Source: Argyresthia goedartella
Taxonomy: Eukaryota > Arthropoda > Insecta > Lepidoptera > Argyresthiidae
Assembly: GCA_949825045.1 (NCBI GenBank)
Contig: OX463810.1
Span: forward strand, 39,690,201 to 39,754,200
Direction: 5' to 3'
Length of the DNA stretch: 64,000 nucleotides
Within the stretch, counting starts at the first letter, position 1. Every line of letters starts with the position of its first letter. The notes under the pieces are model-generated. The model had not been told where the DNA came from. It made no database searches and worked only from the letters and a program-made list of their open reading frames with translations. Made by a program: the position numbers and the translations under genes. This document shows, piece by piece, positions 1-10,955 of the stretch.

Positions 1-1516
1 AGAAAGATCTGTATTTTTATAATTATTTATGACGACTTTGATCTCGGCTACTTACAAGTTAACACTTTTGTGTTAGTCTCTTCTGATTCTCAAGGGATCT
101 GATTTTACGTGAATTTAGGAAATACATCAACTTATTATCTAACCTTGTACATTGTGTACGATTCTCAAGGTGTATAAACTGACAAAATGAAACGTGTTTT
201 CTCTAGCCTTTACTATAAAGGACATAGTTTGAAACTCGTTTGATTTCAAATGTAATTTATGTAAATCTTATTTATCGCCTTGAAAAATACACAAATTAAT
301 TGTGTATACTTATTGTATTTAAGAAAATGATTATATCTAGACTAGTCAACCAGCCAGTATAAAATTATCTATATTGAAGTTCATTTCTTTCATTCATCAA
401 ATCAATTTCAATCAATTCGAATCATCAGTAACAAGATCGATAACTACATAGATACGTGGTTTCAAAGTGGTTTCTGCAAATTGCTACAGTAATAGTAGAA
501 AATAGGGCTATTTGTATGTGTCAAGGGTGTGACTGTGTGCGTGTCTTTGTGAAAGGCCTAAACGCTCACATACACGTCTTCTAGCCCTTCTCTTCAAGTG
601 CTTTCGTGATTTGCAAGATCTAAGTAGTATGGACGATTTTATGTTGTTTTATTTTCATATCAATATCAATGTGATCATGGCCATTCCATAGGTTAATTAA
701 AATTAGAACTGGGCGTCATTCCTCATTTAAAAGCACACCTATATGACCTAATCTAAGATTAGGCTATTTAATTATTTAATCGGCTCACTAAAAATACAAG
801 AAGGTATCCTCAATTAGGAACTCTTTGTATGAATAGGTACCTACTTTATTAAATGTATGTATAATAAATGTGAATTCATTATTGCACTCTCAGATTGGAG
901 TTTTATATACTATACCTGTAAAGAATTTAATTGGAATATAAAATGACTACTGGCTTTGTAACACGGACTCCGAATATTGTAAAACGTATCTCTAATTAGC
1001 CATAGTTTATTTTTATTATTATGGGTGTATTTCTTATCCATTTCGTTTAATGATTAGACATTTGACTGTATATCATGCACACCTGTTCATTGCAGGTGAT
1101 GATGATGACATTTGTGTGAAATCAGCAGTACCGTAATTTTACTTGGAGCTGACTCCACATACTTAAACACCTGTAGCTTGTGATGCGACTTGTAGGGTAT
1201 TTCTATTCAATTTTTATTTACGTAACATTCTTTACATTCCTTTAATTTTAATTTTGTTTGTTATCACTTTATACATAATAATATTAATGGTGACGAGACG
1301 CCGCCTTCTATGGCTCAATTGGTTTTCCGCGAGCACTTTTCTAATTTGCGTTTTGTTTCACATTTAGAAGTTTTTAAGTTGCGCAATAAATAAAATATTT
1401 ATAATATACTTTAATTAAAATCTGTGCAATACGTATATTTTTAGACAACGCGATACCTTCATAACTATAAGCCAAGAATTATGATAATAAATTGAATTGA
1501 TAAATATGACAAAAAA
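1..1516. other. AT-rich intergenic sequence, no gene seen
   Basis: No reading frame longer than about 60 codons and no recognisable transposase, RT or RNA-gene motif. The sequence is AT-rich with short A/T runs. Confidence 0.6.
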
Positions 1517-1639
1517 TACTTCTGTTTACCAACAGCGCCAATCCAAGAGTTGATAAATACTTCTGTTTACCAACAGCGCCAATCCAAGAGCTGATAAATA
1601 CTTCTGTTTACCAACATCGCCAATCCAAGCGCTAATAAA
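1517..1639. repeat. 41-bp tandem repeat, three copies
   Basis: Three adjacent near-identical 41-bp units start at 1517, 1558 and 1599. Each begins TACTTCTGTTTACCAACA and ends close to a GATAAA-like junction. The third copy is the most diverged (ACATCGCC for ACAGCGCC, GCGCTAAT for GAGTTGAT). No coding potential seen. Confidence 0.9.
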
Positions 1640-2669
1640 TTATATGTAGTATATTAAGTTTTTATCGTGTTATTTTTAGAAGATGGCAAATTGACCATTA
1701 CTAGAATATAATGTTAGAAAAGAAAGCTGTTTATATTAAATTCATCAGCTGGTGCATAGATCTGTTATCTTATCAGTATACTTATTTATTAACAGTAATT
1801 AAGGGATGACTATATTTTGTCTTATCAATAGCGACTTACACACTTTATTTAAGTAAATTATTTTAAATATTATCTCGCATATTTGTGGAATTCTATGTCC
1901 CAATTGAAATAATTGATAAAAATAATTGTTTACGCTAAGTAAGCGCAAAATGAAATGTTATCTTTATCCTGTTAGAATAGGACCTTTATCAATTTATAAC
2001 TACTTAATTTTGTCTAGTTTTAGTTGCCAAATCACTTTCAACTTAGAGAGAGTTAACCAAAACATACCTTGTAATAATTACGTTGTTAATTGTATTTTTC
2101 TCTTTTGTTTAGCATATTGTATTGCGACTAGTTTTCTATTTATTCTAAGCAAAATATTACATTTTTAAAACCGCCACAAGAAATAATTTGCTAGGCCAAA
2201 CTAATTGTTCAACAATTTTTGGCTCCTTGGACAGTTGATGTTGGACCCACGGCTTCGTTAACTAACCAATGATTGTTTTGAATTGTGAACCTGTCATATC
2301 ATTATGGTCAATGTATACTTATGGAGTCTTTGGACCCTGCATTTTAAATACAGCCAAACACTTTATGGTATGGTACCATAGTTAGCACATACCCAAAATA
2401 TACAGCTATTTATTGTAAACTTTTAATATATACTATTCCTCTTTCCTATGGTGATATCCAATGTTGATGTTGTTGAAATAATTTATGGGATGAGTGCAAA
2501 TATAACGATGTCTATATTTTAGGTATGGCTTTTATTTCACTTTAATTGTTTTGAATATTAATGGCTTTTATTCCAAACGGTTTACACTTTATGTTCTTTG
2601 TGTATAGTGATTAAGCTACACCTAGGCTTTGTACGATGTTTATGTGAATACGCACATCCATTAAACTTG
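1640..2669. other. AT-rich intergenic sequence, no gene seen
   Basis: An 80-codon frame at 1926-2168 is hydrophobic with AT-driven codon content and resembles no protein I know. It is probably chance. Nothing else stands out. Confidence 0.5.
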
Positions 2670-3190
2670 GCGAGGTGAGCTGGGGAGCATACTAACATCC
2701 AAGTGCAACAATTACTCTGAAATCAACAGCAGGATCGGAGCTGCAGCTGCAGCATTGGGAGCTGGATGCCAAGGTCTTCTGCTCACATGATATAAAGCTG
2801 GCTACAATGACCTAAGTGTACGTGGCGGTTGCCTAACATCCTGCATGCTGCGGAAACTTGGACACTGCGACGAGCCAACGTGCGTCGTCGCAGCACTCGG
2901 TGATGCGGACTCGTGTCAAGGATTGCAGAGCAGAGGGTCGCCACCCGCATCTTTCACATGGAACTTGAGGAGGGCAAGCGTAAGCATGGCGAACAACTCC
3001 CCAAGAGATGTGCTGAAGCTGCACATGAAGAAGTGCGGCATAGAGTCCGTGGGAGAAACAAGCATCCAAAAGACCGCAGTGGAGGGCTTTCGTTCATACC
3101 AATGTCCCTGAATGAAATTCTCCGGCGCGCTTTGAAACTCTTTGAAAATGACAATGACGCCAAACGCGAGGAAATAAAAGCCTGACCATC
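2670..3190 (+). pseudogene. Decayed 3' end of a non-LTR retrotransposon (RT C-terminal region)
   Basis: Translating 2672-2787 gives a stretch with GSILTSKCNNYSEINSRIG, the 'YLGS...EI..RI..A' segment that follows the RT fingers and palm in RTE/Jockey-type LINEs. At about 2835-2890 another frame gives AAETWTLRRAN, matching the conserved 'YGAETWTL' block. At 2955-3060 the frame starting FHMELEEGKRKHGEQ matches the 'GEL..GKR..G' tail found near the end of such ORFs. The three blocks lie in the expected order but in different frames with stops between them, so this is a fossil. The catalytic RT core is absent. Clade assignment is uncertain. Confidence 0.65.
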
Positions 3191-4289
3191 TATCTGAGCA
3201 AATTCTTTATAATTAAATTACAATAATGGGGTGCTCGCATGCCCGAAATGTGCAAGGATCTTCTCAAGGAACGAGCGACGTATCCGTAATCTGTCGGAGC
3301 ACAGCATCATCATTATGTGCATCACATGTCATAGGAAGTCCGATGCTGCATTAGTGTTTATCGACTTTGTAGTTACAACAAATACTGTGCTTCTGCAAAT
3401 AACGGGGACCAAAGAGATTGGCGACAACGACATATACTTAGGAGTCCACGAAGGTTCCGTGACGGGTATATTGCTCATTAGTTGCAAGCAGCAAATGAGC
3501 TGCAAGTTGCAACGTTAGTTGCAAGTATATGTATAGGTAGTCATCCAACCAAGTTCAAAATCCCGTTCTAAATAGCAAATTGTACACACACACTCGCACC
3601 GTAGGTCCTACAGCGCACTTGTTGTGAGTTGTGACGTAGGTACAAGCTCTCCCGGGCGAGGGGGGGGTCGGCTGAAGTGTCGCGAGGTGGGGGAGGGTGG
3701 CACGTTCCAACCCCGCTACGCCTACGCCTATGGAGGCCTAGCTTGTTTCTGTGGAAGCGGCTTGTTAGAAAATTATTGGTGAATAAAATATGATGTTATA
3801 TTTAGACGGAAGGATGAACTCAACTACGGTTAAGTTTATGTTTTCTGTTGCGGATCGTAATTGAATGGTTCGTTGTTCGATCTCTGCGATTCATGATCAT
3901 TCGGGATAAAAAGGTGGGTACTTACTTCGGTTAGCTGTTATAATTCTGGTCTAACTAAGGTTCGAAAGACAAATAATGACGATAACGGCCCAAAACCAAG
4001 GTATGTACGAGTACGTAAATACTAAGATACCATATGCGCCGTCCACAAACATCAAACAAGTTTAGTTTAGAGTATCTCTTTGTTACTAAAGGTGGTGCAT
4101 GAGTGTTTTTTTATTTATCATGTAGGTTTGGGTCAAACTAAGTAAATATCAAAATGGTAAGAAGAGATATGGGGACAAATTTTGGTACCTATAAAATCTC
4201 TTTTTTCTTTTGTTTCTCTTTAATAGCTTGTTTACGGTGCAACCCGACGGGGTTACTTTCTAATAATAATAGAATACCATGGTCGAAAA
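3191..4289. other. Intergenic sequence with unassigned short ORFs
   Basis: A 95-codon frame at 3231-3518 begins with a CPKCARIF pair of cysteines but does not complete a recognisable zinc finger. I do not recognise it. A G-rich patch (about 3655-3700, AGGGGGGGGTCGG) is present. No promoter, RNA gene or repeat boundary could be supported. Confidence 0.4.
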
Positions 4290-5230
4290 CTAAGCTTTTA
4301 CGATACGACACGACACAAGATCGAACGCCTTTGACCGGTGGAAAAAACAGGCATACACCGGCGTTTTCCTAACGGTAAAGTATTGCACAGTTTGCTTGAG
4401 GCAATCGTGGAGTTGTACGTGTTTAGCAAACTGCTCGTCAAGCAAACTATCCAGCACCTTGGCAGCAACTGCTGCCAGGGACATAGGCCTGTAATTGGAC
4501 ATTTCAGAGGCGTCCCCAGTCTTACTCTTTGTTATTGGTACAACTACAGTATGCATTAGGGCTTGTGTACCTACCACAAGCCCTAATGCATACCGTAGTT
4601 GTACCTGTGTACTATGACTAAAAAATAAGTTCAAAAATACTGTAAGAACTCTTGATAAGTTAGGCCCCGTCAGTTTGAGATGCTCGATGCTGAGCCCATC
4701 ATGACCCGGAGACTCGTCTCAGCATGCCTCTAATGATAGTTTCCACTTATTTAGCCTTAAAAATGGTGGGGTTCCGTCGTCAGTGGTCCCAGCATACACC
4801 TCCGAAGCTCGCGCGGCAAGATTGATTCTACTCTAAAGTTCCGTTAGTATAAGCTGGCAATAGCAGAAGTCTTATTTAATCCAGCCACGCTCGCTGGCAG
4901 GCCCGGCTTTGCGCTAAGTTTATTTGTTGACTTCCTAAATTTATCAAATTGTTTTTCTGAATGATTTTTTGCATGCATATTTAATTTTATTTTTGTCTCA
5001 TTATTTAAACACAACTTTAATTTAGCTTTAAACATCTCTCTTGGCTTACACATTCTGCTATATACATACCCAGAAGCAGTTTTATATTTAAGCATTTGAT
5101 AGCATAGCCGGGACTCTCTGGGAGCGTCACTGACATGTTTATTCCAATCAGTTACATGCCTATGACTCCTCTCCATATCCAAACCTATGTACACTCCGAA
5201 ACCTCTCTGAGAATACATAAGACTCTTTTA
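4290..5230 (-). pseudogene. Truncated Jockey-type LINE ORF2 fragment (EN-RT linker and start of RT)
   Basis: On the minus strand, 5218 to 4844 encodes a linker rich in K/R (ARLCYQ-like, KIKLNMHAKNHSEKQFDKFRKS, PGLPASVAGL) typical of the region between endonuclease and RT. A second block at 4634 to 4290 encodes PITKSKTGDASEMSNYRPMS and a KVLDSLLDEQ helix, followed by FFHRSKAFDLVS, a decayed version of the RT 'DLSKAFD' motif. Frameshifts and stops lie between them. The element is truncated at both ends: endonuclease, YADD box and 3' tail are all missing. It is a dead fragment with no sign of coding function. Confidence 0.75.
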
Positions 5231-5254
5231 TACATATAATCTAATGATGTATTG

Positions 5255-5500
5255 TTACGCATATTAAATATACTACAAATATTTTTAATTACTTTTGTTA
5301 TAGGCCAAACGTTTTTGCCGTGATCTCGACGGGAGCAAAACTTAAAAATCACAAATTTCGAGAAAAACTTCAAAGTGCCATAGCTTGATCCCTATAGGAT
5401 GTATATAGTTGCAGTGGGACTCAAATTATGGAAAATTTCGTTAACTTTGAATTTAACTAATTTTGTTTGTCGAAAAACGTTACTAGGTATGCGTAAAAAT
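5255..5500 (+). repeat. Dispersed repeat family R1, copy 1
   Basis: Contains GGGAGCAAAACTTAAAAAT, CCATAGCTTGATCCCTATAG and TTTTGTTTGTCGAAAAACG in this order. The same ordered blocks occur at 6155-6405 and, inverted, at 14948-15165. No ORF and no clear terminal inverted repeats were seen. It is probably a non-autonomous element of unknown class. Confidence 0.7.
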
Positions 5501-6154
5501 AGGTATTTAAAGTATTTTGTCTCACACATAACTTACGGAGTGGCCCAGATACAGTGCACGTTTAGCCAGTTATCCGTCACCGTTAGAACATCCGTAAATT
5601 TATCTCTACTTGGACGTATCTCATTGATATGTCGCAGTGGTTGGTTAAATCAGACACTTAACTAACTCTCTAGACAGTTAATTAAATGCCGACGTTTAAC
5701 CAAGTCACTAGCAGTTTTGTTTAAATAAGGCATCTTCGAAAACGTTTAACAATCTGTCTTACCGAAAGTCGGTGTGTTGGATAACAAGATGGCGTCACGA
5801 AAAAAGCTGATTCGCACAGCTTATATCAGGGCAAAACATTGCGGTAGCTTAGGTGAAGGGAAAATGGGGGTGAGCGAAGCGCATATAATAACAATTGAAA
5901 TTACAGTTAAATTACAATTCACTAATATTCAATCATAATAACAAATATAACAGACATTCAGATTCCAATTGAAATTTATTTACATTTTACATAAATCATT
6001 CATAAATTAAAAAAAATAAAATTCATTTATTTCGGGTTAATAAGCAAAATTAGCTAAACAGATACAGTAATTATTACACAGGTGTTATTTTTCTTTTTAT
6101 TATTTCGAGATTGTGAGTGACACAGAAGTCTCAGACTTAGTTGTACTCTAATGA
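5501..6154. other. Intergenic AT-rich sequence
   Basis: No coding, RNA or repeat signature beyond AT-richness could be supported. Confidence 0.45.
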
Positions 6155-6405
6155 AAGCGAAATAAATGTACTACCTACAACTATTTTTAATGACTACTCA
6201 TAGGACGAGCGATTTAGCTAATATTTTGATCCGCACAGGCGCAAAACTTAAAATTTACGAATTTCGGGAAAAATAGACCTTACACGAAGGGCCATAGCTT
6301 GATCCCTTTAGGGTTTATAGAGCTGCAGTTGAACCTAAATTGATGAAAAAATTATTAAGTCTAAAAGTATCGACTTTTGTTTGTCAAAAAAATGACTTAA
6401 CCTGT
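6155..6405 (+). repeat. Dispersed repeat family R1, copy 2
   Basis: Shares with 5255-5500 the blocks GCGCAAAACTTAAAATTTAC, GGGCCATAGCTTGATCCC, a TATAGAGCTGCAGTTG segment and TTTTGTTTGTCAAAAAA. Same orientation as copy 1. Confidence 0.7.
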
Positions 6406-6870
6406 CTAACTTAAACGCCTAGTATGGACTTGGAATAATATTTATATTTATTTTCATAAAATAATTACTACTACCCACTATTTTATTATTATTACTGGCA
6501 ATACTGAAATAGAAGATAAACGTACCTTCTCTCTGGTATCTCACACTAGAGTGGTCGACTGACTGAGTAAATGAAAAAATAAAATAATCGGTAATGTGGC
6601 TGGCCACCATGACAATTTGGCTTTAAATAACCATTTTTTAATGGTAAAAATTGGAAAAGTCCTAATTTGGGGGTTTCGTAGCGGCTAAATGTTGTCCCGA
6701 GTTATCACGTGCTACCTTTGATATTGACTTAGTTGCATCCATAAAATAAAATAAATGCTCCACCTTTTGTAACAAAGCTTTCCAACCTGTTCCGACTGGC
6801 GTACTAAGATCATCTCCATGATTCCATAACAAAACAATACTAATCTATGGAAATAGGGTTTTACGCCCAT

Positions 6871-6943
6871 CCTCCCCGGTGGCTCCTACCAGGTGTCGGA
6901 TGCATATGGATGGCCTCTGCCGATCACATGATCACCGGGGAGG
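6871..6943. repeat. Short inverted repeat (foldback)
   Basis: CCTCCCCGGTG at 6871-6881 is matched by its exact reverse complement at 6933-6943, with about 50 bases between. The flanking 6406-7269 interval otherwise holds no supported gene. Confidence 0.5.
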
Positions 6944-7269
6944 TTGACTCGTTTCCTTGTTATATATTATATACAAGCAGAAACATGGCTTCTAGCCTCA
7001 CACTAGGATAGGATATGATCCGGGGACGATGGTACAAATTGCTTTACACTACATCAATTTATTTACAGGCATATACAAAAGATACCCTCCACGCTATACC
7101 CTGTGTCGTGGGAACCAGAAACAGCGACATCACACACATATAACTGTCCCAGACCTGGCGATTTTTTTTCCTCCCCAGCTGGGAATCAAATCCGGGACCT
7201 CTCGCTAGGAAGGCAGAGCTCCGAACCGCAAAGCAACGAAGGTCCTCTAATAACACTAAGATGCCAATA

Positions 7270-7535
7270 AGATTGACGACCCGAATGGCCGAGTCGGCAG
7301 TGACGCTGCCTACGAAACAAAGGGTCCCGGGTTCGAGTCCCGGTGGGGGCAAATATTTGTTTGATGAGAACGGATGTTTGTATACCCTAGTCATGGTTGT
7401 GTTTATCTATCTAAGTATAATATTTATCTATATAAGTATGTGTATCGTTGTCTAGTACCCAAGATACAGGGAATCCTAGTTTGGGGCTAGATCAATGTGT
7501 GTTAAAAGTGTCCAAGGTATTATTATTGTTATTAT
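7270..7535 (+). mobile_element. tRNA-headed SINE
   Basis: The head at about 7277-7350 has a pol III A box (TGGCCGAGTCGG) and B box (GGTTCGAGTCC) at tRNA-like spacing. It is followed by the body AAATATTTGTTTGATGAG... and a 'GTTGTCTAGTACCCAAGATAC' block, and ends in ATT-rich repeats near 7525. This architecture is common in lepidopteran genomes. The head lacks a clean acceptor stem, so it is a SINE promoter rather than a tRNA gene. Confidence 0.75.
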
Positions 7536-7748
7536 TAATACAAAGAAGCCCTCTCCACCCAACAACAAGGAACCTTCTGTATGACAAGGAATATTGACGT
7601 GATACACAATAATGTATAATTAGCCACGCTCGCTTCCGGGAACATGAAATTCATGATGTCCTACAAGTAGCTGTAGTCGAGAGAACACCTAATTAATAAA
7701 TTGCGAAATCAAGTATTGAGGAAGATATTCGCTGGTGCTTTGGTTCTG

Positions 7749-7791
7749 CCACAGATCATTTAAATGGTGAAGCCATTTAAATGATCTGTGG
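7749..7791. repeat. Perfect 19-bp hairpin
   Basis: CCACAGATCATTTAAATGG (7749-7767), loop TGAAG, then the exact reverse complement at 7773-7791. Function unknown. It lies just outside the inverted mariner duplication. Confidence 0.85.
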
Positions 7792-7859
7792 GTGGGCAAC
7801 TTGGAGGTACTTGGATATAACTTTTTTTGATGCCTTTTGTTTTGGCGGCAAATATGGCA

Positions 7860-8880
7860 GTTGTTTCATGATAATTATTTTTGTGGATACGTGAAATTTG
7901 ATAAGGAGCGTTTTTCGACTGAACAACGTGTTTTAATTACTATTTTTTCTGCTCTACCTAATCATGTATTGCGGACACTCTAAGAAAATTGTGGCCAATT
8001 TTCGGTGGAAATTTCGCGGCTAACAATAATCGTCTAGTGAATAAATTTGTGCAGATATAGATAAAGCAGTTCCTCATTGTGTCAAAAAAGCTCGTACGGA
8101 GCAGAATATTGAAATTATTAGTCAAAGTGTACGACGAACCCACATTGTCTCAAATAATGTTTCCGGGTTGATTCATTCCGAGAAACAGTGACATTGATTG
8201 CCCCCCAAGATCCCCGAAATCAACAGCTCCTGAGATTTTTCTGTGGGGCTATCTAAAGGGAAACACGTCCACTGCTAGAGGTGGCCATTTTTCTGTCATT
8301 ATGTTCCATACTTAATTGCCGGTCTTAAAAGCAATATTAAAAAAACTTAATAATTGTTATATTTCATAGGTACTTTAACTTTATAAAAAAAAACCCTATG
8401 AAATATAAAAATTATTAAGTTTTTTGGTGCTGGAACATAATGACTGAAAAATGGCCACCTCTAGCAGCATGGCAGATGTGAACCCTGTTCGTTGCGTTTT
8501 TCTTTACATTTTCACACATTTCCTGTGTTATCTCATTGACTGTGTCTCTGATATTTTGTTTTAATTGTTGAAGGTTCCTAAACACGTCCCTTTAGATAGC
8601 CCCACAGAAAAAAACCAGGAGATGTTGAATCCGGGGATCTTGGGGGGCAATCAATGCCACCGTTTCTCGAAATTAATCGACCCGGAAACATTATTTGTGA
8701 CAATGTGGGTTCGTCGTACATTTTGACGAATAATTTCAATATTCTGCTCCGTACGGGCTTTTTTATTTGCCGACCCTGTTCTTGAAAAAAGGAAACGTAT
8801 TGGTACTATGGCAAGCGAATACCGAGGTAATCTTGCAACCCTCCGGAAATACCGTGAGAAAACCAAGGAAACCCACCTAG
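7860..8880. mobile_element. Inverted duplication of an internally deleted mariner-type transposon
   Basis: The two arms (about 7860-8290 on +, about 8880-8460 on -) encode the same pieces. One is an N-terminal HTH-like block (ARTEQNIEII..., RRTHIV.NNVSG). The other is fused directly to a C-terminal block with a PPRSP...FLWGYLKG motif, equivalent to the third catalytic box and following helix of Tc1/mariner transposases. The central part holding the first two Asp residues is missing from both arms. The minus arm continues into a longer C-terminal tail ending ARGGHFSVIM. Arms meet around inverted ends CTGCTAGAGGTGGCCATTTT (8272) and its complement (to about 8467). No intact protein. Confidence 0.7.
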
Positions 8881-9866
8881 CCTAACCTAACCTACTAATT
8901 CAGAGATAACCAATGTACCTGTAGGTTTTGTGTAAGCTTAAAAAATAAACAGGATTGATAGGTTCATTCATATCTCCACCTCCAGAGCCACGTTGGTGAT
9001 TTCTTCATTTCCTGTATATTACTCCAAGTATTCTGTGTCTCTGCTGACCCGCGATTAAAAAGTAATATCACGTAAGTACGAGTACGATTTGTGCGAAAAT
9101 CACTTCAGTACTTTGTGGTTTGAATTTGATTGGAAATGTAATATTATCACCAGTTAGAGAATAACTCGAATTATTAATTAATACCTCAGGTTATTGGATA
9201 TTTGATTGATATTGCAAATGATTGATCGCAACGAATCAATTTGCTCTTTGCGCCATGTGATGTGACCCTTTCTGGGTCTGGATCGCGTTTAATTATATAA
9301 ATAAGAAAGTAACAAGGCTCTACCCGGATACGAGTAAGATTAAGCCATACTACACCTCGCTGGCTCAGTGCGGGTTGATGGAGGGGTTTTACGACCACTA
9401 ACACGACGTAGCGTTAGTAGCCGGGATTACAGCTTAACGTGTCATCCAAAATACTGGACTTTCGATAATTTACTTTAGATAAATTAATTATCTCATAGTC
9501 AGGTTTCAAACCCGAATCTCCTGTGTGATATGATATATAAGCGAGCGTGAAACCCGTTAGAACACGGAGCACGTTTATTGAACAACAATATTTCTATAAA
9601 ATACAAAGTTCTAGCCTTTCATAGCAGCCCAGAAAGGTAGTATATGTCAGTTAACTTATCCAAATTATAAATTTCGAACGTTCGAGAGAAGTCATACAAC
9701 ATTTATAAGTACTCTTCGTTGGCTGCTAAGTCGCGAAAAAATTGGAAAGGTTTTGTATTCGTTGTAAACTTTTTAAAAGAATGTACTTAAACGTAAAAAA
9801 CGTGCCGACTATATTGCAATGTAATTAAATTAGCCCAGTAAAAATGAACATTCATACTAAAGCATG
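8881..9866. other. Intergenic; contains a LINE-tail-like repeat on the minus strand
   Basis: About 9290-9430, read on the minus strand, carries CCATCAACCCGCACTGAGCC, a sequence block common in lepidopteran LINE 3' regions. No ORF is supported. The last bases, GCATG (9862-9866), are the target duplication of the BEL element that follows. Confidence 0.4.
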
Positions 9867-10373
9867 TGTTCGATTCAGAATCGATACTCGATCTATGGTT
9901 CCGGAACGGCCATTTTGAATTTGACGTGAGCTGCCAACAGAGTAGTTTTTTGACAACTGACAGACGAAAAGCCCCCGTAATGTGACGCGTATTGATTTTG
10001 GGCATTAAAATTAAATCGTAAGCCATCTGGAATTGTATTCGGGCTCCCCTCAGGATTGTCTTATAGCTGAGTGTATTGTGGTTCTCCGAACCAGATAAAA
10101 TTCGTATTTACGTAACACTGTGCGCGTCGAAGCTGGCCTGCCAGCCATACCTGGTTGGCTGAAGAACCTGTCTACCAAGAAGAGCCTAGGGTGCACCCAG
10201 GCCTTGCAGAGAGACAGGAGTTTGACGGGAACGAAGCACAGACCAGGTCAGATAGAATCTATTTACTTTAGCTCGGTGAATCGCCGACGTTCTTGCTTCT
10301 TGGCATCCGATCGCTACGCTACCTCGTAGCTATGGGCCCCTGCGAGGTCATCGGGTGCCGAGAGGCCTGAACA
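9867..10373 (+). repeat. 5' LTR of BEL copy 1
   Basis: 507 bp, TG...CA ends, same length as and apparently identical to 14356-14862. A short frame inside it is not a gene. Confidence 0.95.
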
Positions 10374-10955
10374 TTTTGGTAGCAAGAGCGTGGTTTCCTG
10401 AGATTTGCAGCCGTCAAGGGCTCCAGGAACCCACGATTTGGGACTATCAATCTGTAGGTATAGGCGGTTATTAGCTAACTTGGTTTTGTTCCTGTATCCA
10501 CATAGATTGGTAGTGTTGTAAGCTATAAGTCTATTGCTGGTAGTAGACAGACAGATATAACAGTTTTCCCTAAATGACCAGTTGTACTGAGATGTGACTC
10601 AGAATAGTAATTACATTACAGGTACATTGTAGGTGAATTGAAATTTGCATGAAGTACCAGTTACCAGTTAGTCAATCTATTAGTGGTCTAGTAATGCTAA
10701 TGAATGTTTGGACATTGTTTTCAGTTTATAGCAATTTATAACTTGAACTAATATTGACTATCTGTGTGTGTTATATGATATAGGGAAACTAAATTGTTGT
10801 TTACAGAATTTGTGTAGATATAAAACTCGGTTTCTATTGTTTGGGGAAATCAGCATTGTTTAAGTTATAGATTAGGGTTCCCTCGTTTGTGTTCTAGACT
10901 GGAGGGTCCAATATAATTGAGTTAATGCAAATTGTGAGTAAGTATCGTTCCGATC

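Noticed and set aside
7277..7350. Functional tRNA gene
   Set aside because: A and B boxes are present, but the acceptor stem does not pair and the sequence runs into a SINE body.
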